From: Paraburkholderia bannensis NBRC 103871
GTDB taxonomy: Bacteria > Pseudomonadota > Gammaproteobacteria > Burkholderiales > Burkholderiaceae
Reading direction: 5' to 3'
DNA: 64,000 bases
Assembly: GCF_000685015.1 (NCBI RefSeq)
Contig: NZ_BAYA01000006.1
Location: 186,001 to 250,000, forward strand
In this document: positions 25,140-33,983 of the stretch, piece after piece
Layout: each line of letters opens with the position of its first letter
How positions within the stretch are numbered: the stretch's first letter is position 1
Program-made: the position numbers and the translations under genes
Notes under the pieces: model-generated
Told to the model about the DNA's origin: nothing
Databases searched by the model: none
Seen by the model: only the letters and a program-made list of their open reading frames with translations

Positions 25140-26369
25140 TTAGCGACTGCTTTTCTTGACCACGGTCTCAATGATCTCTTCGTAGCGCTTAACGATATTC
25201 GAGAAGTCAAATCGCTCGTAGATCTTGCGGCGTCCAGCGGCCGCCTTTTCACGCCATGCGTCGCGGTTCGACGCCATGTTGTCCATCGCGTCGGCCAGTA
25301 CAGGCGCGATCGCATAGCTGCGCGGCGCATAGGCCAGTTCGTCGAGCAGCTTCGAGTTCAGGTTCGGTGTGCCGCCGTACTCGTTCTGCACGAGAATGCC
25401 AATGTCGTTGTCTTCGATGACCTCTGCCGAAGCCCCCGTATCCGTGAGAATCATGGGCTTCTGGTAGAACATCGCCTCGTTCATCGCGATACTCCACCCT
25501 TCAATGAACGAAGGCAACAGGAACGCGTCCGTGACGCGATGCACGTCCTCGACGTCCGGGAAATAGCCCGGCATCAGGATGTGCTGCTCGAGCCCATGCT
25601 CCGCCAGATAGTTTCGCAGCGCCTCGACATGAGGCGGGTAGACAACATTGCCGACGCACAGGATCTTCACGTCGCGGCGACGCTGCAGCAGATGCCGCAT
25701 GGCATCGGCCATCACGTAGTGCCCCTTGTGCAGGTTGTACGACGCGATGTTCGCGAACACGTAGTCGGTATCAGCAAGACCGAGTTCGGCGCGGGTGAGC
25801 TTGACCGGCTTCTTGTCGCGCGCTTCGTGCTCGGAAATGATGAGCCCGTTCGGCACCGTGATGACCTTTTGCGCATCCACACCCAGATTCTGGACTGCGA
25901 AGCGCGTTGCGTTCTGCGACACCGAGATGTAGCAGTCGACATACCGGTCGTTGCGTTCGAACGCATCGGCCTGCTCTTTCGAGAAGAACGCGTAGACGTT
26001 GTGGATGAACGTGATGTTCGGAATCCGGTGGCGCGCAAACAGCTCATAGCCAGTATGCGAGAAGTGCGACATCGCTACATCGATGTGCAATTCCTTGAGC
26101 AGGCGCTCGTACGCGGGCAGCGGGTTACGCGAAGGCAAACCGATCACCCGCAGTCCGGCGTTTCTCGCGACCGCCCCGAGATGGCCGACCGTGCCAGGCG
26201 TCACGATGGTCACGTCGAAGCGGTTCCGGTCAAACGCGATGGCGGAGTCGAGCACGACCTTCTCGAGCCCCCCTTTGTCGAAAGAAGCGAGTTCGATCAA
26301 GACACCCAGACGGCCATCGGTGCGAGGCGGCGGTGACTTCCTGAAAAGCGACAGTACGGTTTGAAACAT
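25140..26369 (-). CDS. Glycosyltransferase family 4
   Basis: GT-B glycosyltransferase of 409 residues. The N-terminal domain has LIELASFDKGGLEKVVLDSA and VTIVTPGTVGHLG; the linker region has VDAQKVITVPNGL. The donor domain has FANIASYNLHKGHYV, HILMPGYFPDVEDVHRV and DAFLLPSFIEGWSIAMNEAM, followed by ILTDTGASAEVIEDNDIGI. The E-x7-E-like donor motif is present in the form EGWSIAMNE. It sits between the 1065-residue fusion (30 bases upstream) and the acetyltransferase. Substrate not deducible. Confidence 0.87.
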   Translation of the reverse strand: MFQTVLSLFRKSPPPRTDGRLGVLIELASFDKGGLEKVVLDSAIAFDRNRFDVTIVTPGTVGHLGAVARNAGLRVIGLPSRNPLPAYERLLKELHIDVAMSHFSHTGYELFARHRIPNITFIHNVYAFFSKEQADAFERNDRYVDCYISVSQNATRFAVQNLGVDAQKVITVPNGLIISEHEARDKKPVKLTRAELGLADTDYVFANIASYNLHKGHYVMADAMRHLLQRRRDVKILCVGNVVYPPHVEALRNYLAEHGLEQHILMPGYFPDVEDVHRVTDAFLLPSFIEGWSIAMNEAMFYQKPMILTDTGASAEVIEDNDIGILVQNEYGGTPNLNSKLLDELAYAPRSYAIAPVLADAMDNMASNRDAWREKAAAGRRKIYERFDFSNIVKRYEEIIETVVKKSSR

Positions 26370-26399
26370 GAGTTTTACGGGTGATCCGGGTAATTAGGG

Positions 26400-29300
26400 T
26401 CAACGCACACTGAAGGCGTCGGAACGAAGTACGCGCGAACTGTCGGTTACGCCGACTGAATCCAGCAGCTCCGACAATTTCGCAGCCACCCGCTCGACCG
26501 AATATTCCGCGGTGGCGGCAGCAAAACCTGCATCGGCAATGCGCGTCCACAACTGTGCGTCTTCATGAAGCCTGACGATGGCATCCGCCAGTTCGGCGGC
26601 CGTCTCGCCTTCGAGCACTTCTTCGCCGTCAACCAGGCCCATGCCTTCGCTCGCGATCTTCGTCAGCACGCACGGCAGTCCATGCAGCAAGCTCGACACC
26701 ACCTTGCCCTTGATACCGGCGCCGTAGCGCAACGGGGCGATCGACAGCCGCGCGGTGCCCAGCACATCGTCGAGGTTCTCGACGAAGCCAACGATCTTCA
26801 CGCCTGACTTCGCATCGTCGAGCGCCTTGACTTCGGGGGTGACATTGCTGCCGACGACCGTCAGCACCGCATCGGGCAACTGCTTTCTCACCAACGGCCA
26901 GATTTCCTTGACGAGGAAGTTGACCGCATCGATGTTCGGCAGATGCGCGAAACCACCGACGAATACGACGCCGCGGCGCTCGTCGAATCCGGCGCTCGAA
27001 CGCGTCGGCAGGCGCGGAATCGGGATGCGATGCACGTTCGCGGACGGCACGAAGCTCTTGACGATATCGCTTTCGAGTCGGCTCACCACAATCGTCGCGT
27101 CGGACAGGTTCACCGCGCGGATTTCCTCGCGACGAAGCATCAGCGCATCGTCGAGCGCCTGCGCCGAACGCGCGTGAATGGCCGCACGTTCTTCGCGCAG
27201 ATAGTGCAGATCCACCGTGCCGAAGATCACCTTGGCGTTGGGCGCCTGCGTGCGCAGCGGCTCGACGATGTGCCGGGCGACGATGACGCGTTGCACCAGC
27301 ACGACCGCGGCATCCTTCGCTTCCTCGATCACGAGGCGATTGAGCGAAGCAAGATCCGTCGCGTACTGCACGCGAGCGCCCCAACGCCGCAGCGCATCGG
27401 CGTAATGCTCGACCGGCGCCTGCTCGAACGCAGCGATGAAGCTGACCTGGAAGCCGAACGCATGGAAAATCCGCAAATACCAGTACACGTCCGCCGATCC
27501 CGAATCCTGATCGGGCTTCGGCACGAACGCGTCGACCATGACGATCTTGGGTCGCTGGGCCAGCGTGACCACGTCGCCATGGACGCCGGAGCCGGCGAAC
27601 TTGCTTTCGTAACGCTGGCGCAATGCCCAGCGCTGATGAGCTTCATCCCAGGCGTCCGGAGCGGCAAGACCCGTCGAACGCGAAGCCGGCAGTTGCGTGA
27701 AGCGCGCAAAGGGCTGCGAATAGGTGTTCTCGTTGAGATCCGCCAACAGCAAGCCGATCGAGACGAGCCCGGCCTGGAACGGCGCTTCAGCGACGAAGGC
27801 CGGCGAGATACGCTCCCAGGCTGCCTTGCGAAGCGCAACGAAGCCCGGTGCCGAGCACGCGACACGCATCACCGCATTGACCTTAGGATCGGTCGGCTCC
27901 AACCCGGCGCAGTTCGGATGCAAACGCGCATCTTCGCCGATCGACGCACCGGCTGCCTTGACTCGTCCGGACTCGTCGAGAATCAACGCGGAAACGGCAG
28001 CAGCATCGGGAAAGCGCACAAACGCTTCATCGACCGCAGCGAGCCAGTCCGGATGCGCAATCAGGTCGTCAGACAGCAGCACGACGAACTCGCTGTCGAT
28101 CGCGCCCACGCCATCGCGAAGCGCGGCGAGCGACTTGTCTGCGTCTCGATCCGACAAGGCCTGCACGCCGTAGCGCGCTTCGATCTGCGGATGAGATGCG
28201 CCAACGACCACGACGCGATAGGGAATTTTCGTCGTATAAGCGCTCAACGCCGCAAGACAGCGATCCAGATCATCAGCGCCGCCGGACGCGACCACCACGA
28301 TGGTGGCACGCGCGTGAGCAGCCTGCTCGAACGGCGCCGACGACCTGGGGATCGCCGGCATGCGCACCGACGGGGCCGCATTGCCACTGTCGCGCACGTC
28401 CTGGGCGCTCGCTGGCGCGCCGCGTCGCACCGGACGCAGACGACGCGACGCAAACCGCAACGGCTTCGTCACGCGCCAGGACGCGGAACGCAGTATCTCG
28501 TCCATCTGCCTGCGCATCGCATCGACCTTTGCGCCCTGCTCATGAAGCAGGTTGCTCAAGCGCGTCTTCTCGTTGTTCAGCTCGTCGACCTGATTGTTCC
28601 GGATGACCAGTTCGCCATTCAGGTCGGCAATCTCGTCTTTGCGGCTGGAGAGATCGCTCGACAGCCCGGCAATCGTTTCGTTGCGGGCGATGATCTCATT
28701 GTTCAGACGAACGGCTTCCACCGTCAGTCGACCGACTTCGTCATCGCGCTTGAGCACTTCGTTGGTCAACCTGACCGTCTCGACCGTCAGGCGTCCGATC
28801 TGGGCGTTACGCTCGTTGTCGTAGCGCGCGAAAGAGAAGCTGCCTTCGAGCACATCGTCGTCGGGATCGGGCAGCGGCCCATCGGACACGATGGCGACGA
28901 AATACACCGGATCGATCAACGATGAGCCCGATTGATATTCGCCGACGCTGGTCTCGTTCCAGTACCTCACCTCGCGCGGGCCCTGGCGCCCCTCGCGGAA
29001 CAGCATCGAGCCGGCAGTCGGCTTCTGTTCGTAGAGGACGAAGTTCTTGAATCCGGTCTTGAGCCAGTCGACGAACTCCTGCCGGTCGAGCTCGCGAACG
29101 TGGTACTCGTTGGGGGGCGATCCGGCAGGCGAATAAATCGGACGATTCGGCGTCGAAATGATCATCAACCCGTTTGGCCGAAGTACGCGCCGCGCCTCCT
29201 TCATGAAGGCTTCATGCTCGTGGAAGTGTTCGAGCGTCTCGAAAGAATTGAGAATATCGACCGAAGCGTCCGGGAGCGGGATCGCCGTCGCGCTGCCATG

Positions 29301-29597
29301 CTCGTAGCGCAGGTTGGCGCGGTCGCCATAGCGTGCACGGGCGTTCTCGACGGCTTTCGGGTCAATATCCACGCCGACGACCGATTTGGCCGACTGCGCC
29401 AGCACCGCCGAACCATAGCCCTCGCCAGAAGCAATATCGAGCACCTCCTTACCCTCGCAGAGCAAGGCAGAAAAGAGATAGCGATGGTAGTGCTCGTACT
29501 GGATGGGGCCGGCCACGCCAGGAAGATATCGCTCCCCGGTAAACTCGTGACCGTTCTCCGCGCCCTTGAACCGAAACGTTCGGACTTGCTTGGTCAT
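26400..29597 (-). CDS. Four-part fusion: SAM methyltransferase, coiled coil, GT2-like and GT4 domains
   Basis: A 1065-residue cytosolic multidomain protein. Residues about 15-230 form a class I methyltransferase (EVLDIASGEGYGSAVLA, GVDIDPKAVENARARY, ILNSFETLEHFHEH). Residues about 260-370 are a heptad-rich coiled coil with internal repeats (GRLTVETVRLTNEV, then GRLTVEAVRLNNEI). Residues about 420-650 resemble a GT2 domain (IVVVASGGADDLDRCLAAL, FVVLLSDDL). Residues about 690-1050 are a GT4 domain (VVFVGGFAHLPNIDAVNFL, SIAPLRYGAGIKGKVVSSL). The layout recalls WbdD, a coiled-coil ruler carrying a terminating methyltransferase, but with transferases attached. It lies just downstream of a wzt gene, as expected for a chain terminator. 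That function is inference. Confidence 0.8.
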   Translation of the reverse strand: MTKQVRTFRFKGAENGHEFTGERYLPGVAGPIQYEHYHRYLFSALLCEGKEVLDIASGEGYGSAVLAQSAKSVVGVDIDPKAVENARARYGDRANLRYEHGSATAIPLPDASVDILNSFETLEHFHEHEAFMKEARRVLRPNGLMIISTPNRPIYSPAGSPPNEYHVRELDRQEFVDWLKTGFKNFVLYEQKPTAGSMLFREGRQGPREVRYWNETSVGEYQSGSSLIDPVYFVAIVSDGPLPDPDDDVLEGSFSFARYDNERNAQIGRLTVETVRLTNEVLKRDDEVGRLTVEAVRLNNEIIARNETIAGLSSDLSSRKDEIADLNGELVIRNNQVDELNNEKTRLSNLLHEQGAKVDAMRRQMDEILRSASWRVTKPLRFASRRLRPVRRGAPASAQDVRDSGNAAPSVRMPAIPRSSAPFEQAAHARATIVVVASGGADDLDRCLAALSAYTTKIPYRVVVVGASHPQIEARYGVQALSDRDADKSLAALRDGVGAIDSEFVVLLSDDLIAHPDWLAAVDEAFVRFPDAAAVSALILDESGRVKAAGASIGEDARLHPNCAGLEPTDPKVNAVMRVACSAPGFVALRKAAWERISPAFVAEAPFQAGLVSIGLLLADLNENTYSQPFARFTQLPASRSTGLAAPDAWDEAHQRWALRQRYESKFAGSGVHGDVVTLAQRPKIVMVDAFVPKPDQDSGSADVYWYLRIFHAFGFQVSFIAAFEQAPVEHYADALRRWGARVQYATDLASLNRLVIEEAKDAAVVLVQRVIVARHIVEPLRTQAPNAKVIFGTVDLHYLREERAAIHARSAQALDDALMLRREEIRAVNLSDATIVVSRLESDIVKSFVPSANVHRIPIPRLPTRSSAGFDERRGVVFVGGFAHLPNIDAVNFLVKEIWPLVRKQLPDAVLTVVGSNVTPEVKALDDAKSGVKIVGFVENLDDVLGTARLSIAPLRYGAGIKGKVVSSLLHGLPCVLTKIASEGMGLVDGEEVLEGETAAELADAIVRLHEDAQLWTRIADAGFAAATAEYSVERVAAKLSELLDSVGVTDSSRVLRSDAFSVR

Positions 29598-29716
29598 AGG
29601 TAAATTCCGCTCTACAGGCTGACGGTGCTTGAATCAAGCACGTGGATTACACAAAAGTCATGTGGTGTTCGCTGCCGGCACGCGTCGCGCAGCCGGGCTA
29701 GCTCCCCATTCATCGG

Positions 29717-31087
29717 CTATTGCGCCGACATGCCGAGGTGAAGCATCGGGATCCCAAGCAGGGCGTGCTCCACCCGGGACGCATGTACCCTTAGCGGGAG
29801 CGCGTCGTGGACCCAATGAAGTTGAATGTGGTTGTACTGCGTACCTTCCGCCACCGCGACGTTGATCGAAAAGTCTCCGACCGGCAGCATGGGCATCACA
29901 AACGAGAACTCCGCATACAAAGTCTCGTTCGCAGCACACTCGACCGGCTGGTCCGCAAATGTCACGAAGGTATTTTCGCCGAACAGATCCTGGCCGCGAT
30001 CGTTCTTCAGGTAGAACCCGACGATCGGCGAGACCAGCGGCACGCGCGTCACCACCGCTACCCGCAGCGTAACCGGCTCTCCACCGACGACCCAATCGAG
30101 CCTGCGCTTCGCCTCGTCGAGCAACGCGACGTCGGCGATCTGCGCCCCGCCCGATCCGAACGCCTGCGAATCGCTGTTGAACGCCATCACCTCGATGTCG
30201 TTACGCAGCGCGGAGGCATTGATCAGTTCGCGGCGCTCGTCGAGTTCGGCGGCGCGAGGCTGCGACGTCAGCTGCGGCCCCGCAGCCTCCGGCGTGCCGG
30301 TGCCCGTGTAGCGGGCTTCGAGGTAGGCGGCGCAGACCTCATCGGGATTGCCCGAGGCCATGACATGGCCCTGATCGATCCAGATCACTTTCGAACAGAG
30401 CTTTCTGATCGTCGAGGTATCGTGGCTGACGAACAGGATCGTTCCGTGCTTACGAAATTCATGCAAAAACCGGAAGCACTTCTGATTGAAGAACGCGTCG
30501 CCCACGGCGAGCGCCTCGTCGATCACCAGGATATCCGCATCGACGTGTGCGATCACCGCAAACGCGAGACGGACAAACATGCCGCTCGAGTAAGTCTTCA
30601 CCGGCTGTTCGATGAAGTCCCCAATGTCCGCGAACGCGACGATATCGTCGTAGCGCTCGTCAATCTGTGCACGCGTCAGGCCATACAGCTGCGCGTTGAG
30701 ATAGATGTTCTCACGCCCCGTGTACTCGACGTCGAAACCCGAGCCCAGCTCGAGCAATGCCGCCACGCGACCTTGAACGTTTACTGTGCCGCCCGACGGC
30801 GCGAGTGTTCCGCACACGATCTGGAGCAGCGTGCTCTTGCCGGAGCCGTTTCGACCGATGATCCCGACCGTCTCGCCCTCGGCGACCGTAAAGCTCACGT
30901 CGTGCAGCGCCCAGAAGGTGTTCGACAGCGCATCGGCCCGGCGAAGCGCGGCGCGGCGCGCGGCAGCGCCCGGCGCCAGCCGTGCCGCCATCCCCAGCAC
31001 GCCGCGCCGCAATCGGTCGGCGGGTTGCTCGTAGGAATGGAAGCCTTTGCTGACGCCCAAAGCTTCGATCACCAAATTTTCAGACAT
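29717..31087 (-). CDS. wzt: Polysaccharide ABC transporter ATP-binding protein with C-terminal glycan-binding-type domain (Wzt, copy 1)
   Basis: ATPase subunit of an O-antigen exporter, 456 residues. The nucleotide-binding domain has Walker A IIGRNGSGKSTLL, the Wzt/TagH-type QLYGLTRAQIDERYDDI, signature KTYSSGMFVRLAFAV and Walker B DILVIDEALAVGD. After about residue 300 comes a separate beta-rich domain (VVGGEPVTLRVAVVTRVP, IVGFYLKNDRGQDLFGEN) like the Wzt carbohydrate-binding domain that recognises chain ends. It is transcribed away from wzm and is followed by the methyltransferase fusion. A second Wzt lies next to wzm, so this copy may be an alternative or heterodimer partner. Confidence 0.88.
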   Translation of the reverse strand: MSENLVIEALGVSKGFHSYEQPADRLRRGVLGMAARLAPGAAARRAALRRADALSNTFWALHDVSFTVAEGETVGIIGRNGSGKSTLLQIVCGTLAPSGGTVNVQGRVAALLELGSGFDVEYTGRENIYLNAQLYGLTRAQIDERYDDIVAFADIGDFIEQPVKTYSSGMFVRLAFAVIAHVDADILVIDEALAVGDAFFNQKCFRFLHEFRKHGTILFVSHDTSTIRKLCSKVIWIDQGHVMASGNPDEVCAAYLEARYTGTGTPEAAGPQLTSQPRAAELDERRELINASALRNDIEVMAFNSDSQAFGSGGAQIADVALLDEAKRRLDWVVGGEPVTLRVAVVTRVPLVSPIVGFYLKNDRGQDLFGENTFVTFADQPVECAANETLYAEFSFVMPMLPVGDFSINVAVAEGTQYNHIQLHWVHDALPLRVHASRVEHALLGIPMLHLGMSAQ

Positions 31088-31593
31088 GTAAACTTTCCCC
31101 AGCCGGGCGCACTTTTTTTCATAGCCCCCGCACTATCGCGTGCGTTGGCGAGCGATTGACCAGCCACTCGGCGGCGGCGTACATAAAGCGATAATTTTAC
31201 AACGATTCGAGCGTTTCACGATATGAGACGCATCGCGATCGAGCACGGGCCCATTCGCCTGCGATTGACCGATTCAGTCCCACGGGACGGTGCCCCGCGA
31301 ACGTAAACGACCGCGCCAGACGGGCCTTGCGGGCCAGCATTTCATTGCAAGAGTTACACTTTGACAACACAGCGAAGACGGGGCTAGTCGGTCGGAGCGT
31401 ATGAGATAATCGATAATGGCTAGCGTACGACGCACATGCCGCAGCGACCCGGTTCAGGGCCTGGCCCAGGGCCTGCGTCTGATTCCGGCTGCATCGGCCA
31501 ACATGTCAAAAATCAATGGCTTACGCATCGGGCGCGCAATCAGGTTGTGTCCCTTCCCCCGTAGCTACTTTCGCTTGAATCGATCACCAATAT
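31088..31593. other. 506-base divergent intergenic region between wzt copy 1 and wzm
   Basis: Regulatory gap feeding both halves of the export locus. A TTGACA hexamer at 31361-31366 and GATAAT hexamers at 31405-31410 and 31412-31417 are visible, but none pairs with a partner at ideal spacing. A 61-codon frame at 31416-31601 overlaps the wzm start and shows no recognisable features, so I do not call it. No JUMPstart-like element was recognised. Confidence 0.4.
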
Positions 31594-32421
31594 ATGCATA
31601 GCTTTAGCGTTTCGCCGCGATGCCTCGCTGCATCGCTGGTGAAGAATCGGCGCCTCATGCTGGATCTCGCGCGGCGCGACGCCGTAGGGCGCTACAAGGG
31701 TTCATTCCTCGGAATCTTCTGGTCACTCGCGACCCCGCTCTTCATGCTGAGCATCTACACCTTCGTGTTCAGCGAAGTGTTCAACTCGCGTTGGGGTGGC
31801 ACGGGCACGCAGACCGCGTCCAAAGGCGAATTCGCCGTCGTCCTGTTCTCCGGGATGATCATGTTCAACCTCTTCTCGGAGTGCATCAGCCGGGCGCCGA
31901 CGCTGATCCTTTCGCATTCGAACTTCGTGAAGAAGATCGTCTTCCCGCTTGAGATACTGCCGTGCGTAGCGCTGCTTTCCGCGCTCTTTCACCTCTGTGT
32001 CAGCGGCTTCATCCTGCTGCTGGCCGAGTGGCTGATCGCGGGCCACGTCCCGCCGACCGCATTCCTGTTCCCGGTCGTGCTTGCACCGCTTTGTGTGTTC
32101 ATTCTCGGCTTCAGCTGGATCCTCGCGGCCACTGGCGTCTATCTGCGCGACATCGGCCAGACGATCGGCATCCTGATTACCGGCTTGATGTTCCTGTCGC
32201 CGATCTTCTTCCCGGTGTCGTCGTTGCCCGAACGCTTCCGCCCGTTCGTCTACTTGAACCCGCTGACCTACCCGATCGAGCAGGGCCGCGACGTTCTCGT
32301 CTGGGGCCAGTCGATCATGTGGGGTCACTGGGCCATCTATTCGCTTATCGCTATCTCGGTTGCCTGGATCGGCTTCGCCTGTTTCCAGAAGACCCGACGA
32401 GGATTTGCCGATGTCATCTGA
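31594..32421 (+). CDS. wzm: Polysaccharide ABC transporter permease (Wzm)
   Basis: Inner-membrane subunit that moves undecaprenyl-PP-linked O-antigen to the periplasm; 275 residues with six hydrophobic segments. Family features include the amphipathic start RLMLDLARRDAVGRYKGSFLGIFWSLATPL, here split by the membrane edge, FSGMIMFNLFSEC, NFVKKIVFPLEILP and the C-terminal PERFRPFVYLNPLTYPIEQGRD. No clear Shine-Dalgarno precedes ATG 31594; an internal ATG at 31657 is less likely because it would remove the N-terminal amphipathic part. The stop overlaps the second wzt by 11 bases, so that ATPase is its coupled partner. Confidence 0.93.
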   Translation: MHSFSVSPRCLAASLVKNRRLMLDLARRDAVGRYKGSFLGIFWSLATPLFMLSIYTFVFSEVFNSRWGGTGTQTASKGEFAVVLFSGMIMFNLFSECISRAPTLILSHSNFVKKIVFPLEILPCVALLSALFHLCVSGFILLLAEWLIAGHVPPTAFLFPVVLAPLCVFILGFSWILAATGVYLRDIGQTIGILITGLMFLSPIFFPVSSLPERFRPFVYLNPLTYPIEQGRDVLVWGQSIMWGHWAIYSLIAISVAWIGFACFQKTRRGFADVI

Positions 32422-33829
32422 CATTGCAATCCGCGCGCACTCGATCAAGAAGGGCTTCGAGTCTTACGAAAAGCCCTCCGATCGACTGAAGCGCAGCGTA
32501 TTTGCGCTGCTCGGCAGGCTCGCACCTGCCTCACCGCTACGACGCTTCTTTCAGCGGCGCTCACAAGAATGCGTCCGCGTATTCTGGGCGCTCAAAGGCG
32601 TGGACTTCGAGATTGCCCGAGGCGAAACGGTCGGCATCATCGGACGCAACGGCTCCGGCAAGAGCACGCTGCTGCAGATCATTTGCGGCACGCTCGCCCC
32701 TACCGAGGGCACGATACACACGGCTGGCCGGATTGCTGCGCTGCTCGAACTCGGCTCGGGCTTCGACGCCGAATACACTGGCCGCGAAAACATCTATATC
32801 AACGGGCAATTGCATGGCCTGACGCGCGACCAGATCGACGAACGCCTTGAAACGATCATCGAGTTCGCCGAGATCGGCCGCTTTATCGATCAGCCGGTCA
32901 AGACGTATTCGAGCGGAATGTTCGTGCGCCTGGCATTTGCGGTCATCGCGCACGTCGATGCCGACATTCTGGTGATCGACGAAGCGCTCGCGGTAGGCGA
33001 CGCGTTTTTCACGCAAAAGTGCATGCGCTTCCTGCGCCGTTTCCAGCAGAACGGAACCGTCCTTTTCGTGAGCCACGACTCGTCTGCTGTGCGCAGCTTG
33101 TGCAAACGCGTGATCTGGCTGGATCGCGGCGACGTCCGCGACATGGGTGCTGCAAAGGATGTTTGCACCCGCTATTTCGAGGCCTTCTACGAGCGACAAG
33201 CGAACGCGTCCCGGAACGACCAGGACGAATCGGCGGAGCGTATGCAAGCCTCCCTGATCGCAGCCACCTCGGCGGCCTCCTCGCAAAGCGCAGATCAGCG
33301 ACAACGATTCCTCAAAACGCCCGACGCAACGGCGACGAAGATCACGAACTTCTGCATCGATCCGCACGACCTCGGGACGCAACGCACGACGACGTTGATC
33401 GAGTCGGTGCAGTTGACCAACGAGCAAGGCGGAGCAGTCACCTGGGTCGTCGGTCGCGAACGCGTGCTGCTGCGCGTCAGCACGAGGCATGGCGCACATG
33501 GCGCACCGGTCGTTGCTTTCTTCCTCAAGGATCGACTCGGCCAGCCTCTCTTTGGCGACGATACCTCGCTCACCAAAACCCAGGTGGCAAACGGGGCCAG
33601 CGACCTGCTCTTCGCCGAATTTCTCTTCGAAATGCCGATTCTGCCGCCCGGCGACTACGCAATCACTGTCCTCGTCGCAGACAGGGCTGGCGAGACGCCT
33701 GTCGTACTGGACTGCGTGCACGATGCCCTGATCATCAAATCGGAAACGGCCAGCGTCACGACCGGCCTCGTTGGCCTTCCGATGGCGAACGTCAAACTCT
33801 ACACACAGGAAGTGATCGAGGAAACGTGA
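32411..33829 (+). CDS. wzt: Polysaccharide ABC transporter ATP-binding protein with C-terminal glycan-binding-type domain (Wzt, copy 2)
   Basis: A 472-residue ATPase translationally coupled to wzm (11-base overlap, start ATG 32411). Walker A IIGRNGSGKSTLL, QLHGLTRDQIDERLETI, signature KTYSSGMFVRLAFAV and Walker B DILVIDEALAVGD are nearly the same as in copy 1. The C-terminal half after about residue 310 is a beta-rich domain (VVGRERVLLRVSTRH, VVAFFLKDRLGQPLFGDD) recognisably related to, but clearly diverged from, that of copy 1. By analogy with E. coli O8/O9a the C-terminal domain would bind the modified chain end. The pair looks like an old duplication with specialised glycan-binding domains. 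Confidence 0.9.
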   Translation: MSSDIAIRAHSIKKGFESYEKPSDRLKRSVFALLGRLAPASPLRRFFQRRSQECVRVFWALKGVDFEIARGETVGIIGRNGSGKSTLLQIICGTLAPTEGTIHTAGRIAALLELGSGFDAEYTGRENIYINGQLHGLTRDQIDERLETIIEFAEIGRFIDQPVKTYSSGMFVRLAFAVIAHVDADILVIDEALAVGDAFFTQKCMRFLRRFQQNGTVLFVSHDSSAVRSLCKRVIWLDRGDVRDMGAAKDVCTRYFEAFYERQANASRNDQDESAERMQASLIAATSAASSQSADQRQRFLKTPDATATKITNFCIDPHDLGTQRTTTLIESVQLTNEQGGAVTWVVGRERVLLRVSTRHGAHGAPVVAFFLKDRLGQPLFGDDTSLTKTQVANGASDLLFAEFLFEMPILPPGDYAITVLVADRAGETPVVLDCVHDALIIKSETASVTTGLVGLPMANVKLYTQEVIEET

Positions 33830-33983
33830 CGTGCGCGTTGGCCCGGAACGCACGCTGGCGGCGCCCGCCAACGGCGTGAGCCCGTACCGAGCTTGACACC
33901 CCAGGCGCGAGAGCCGACGCGTGACACATCCTTTTTGCGTCGCGCGACTTGAACCCAGTAACGGCGCACGCCCAACGACGACT

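Noticed and set aside
26943..28925. 660-codon + strand frame opposite the methyltransferase fusion
   Set aside because: Antisense shadow; the - strand frame has clear domain motifs throughout.
31416..31601. Small 61-codon + strand frame before wzm
   Set aside because: Overlaps the wzm start, has no recognisable content and no better ribosome binding site.
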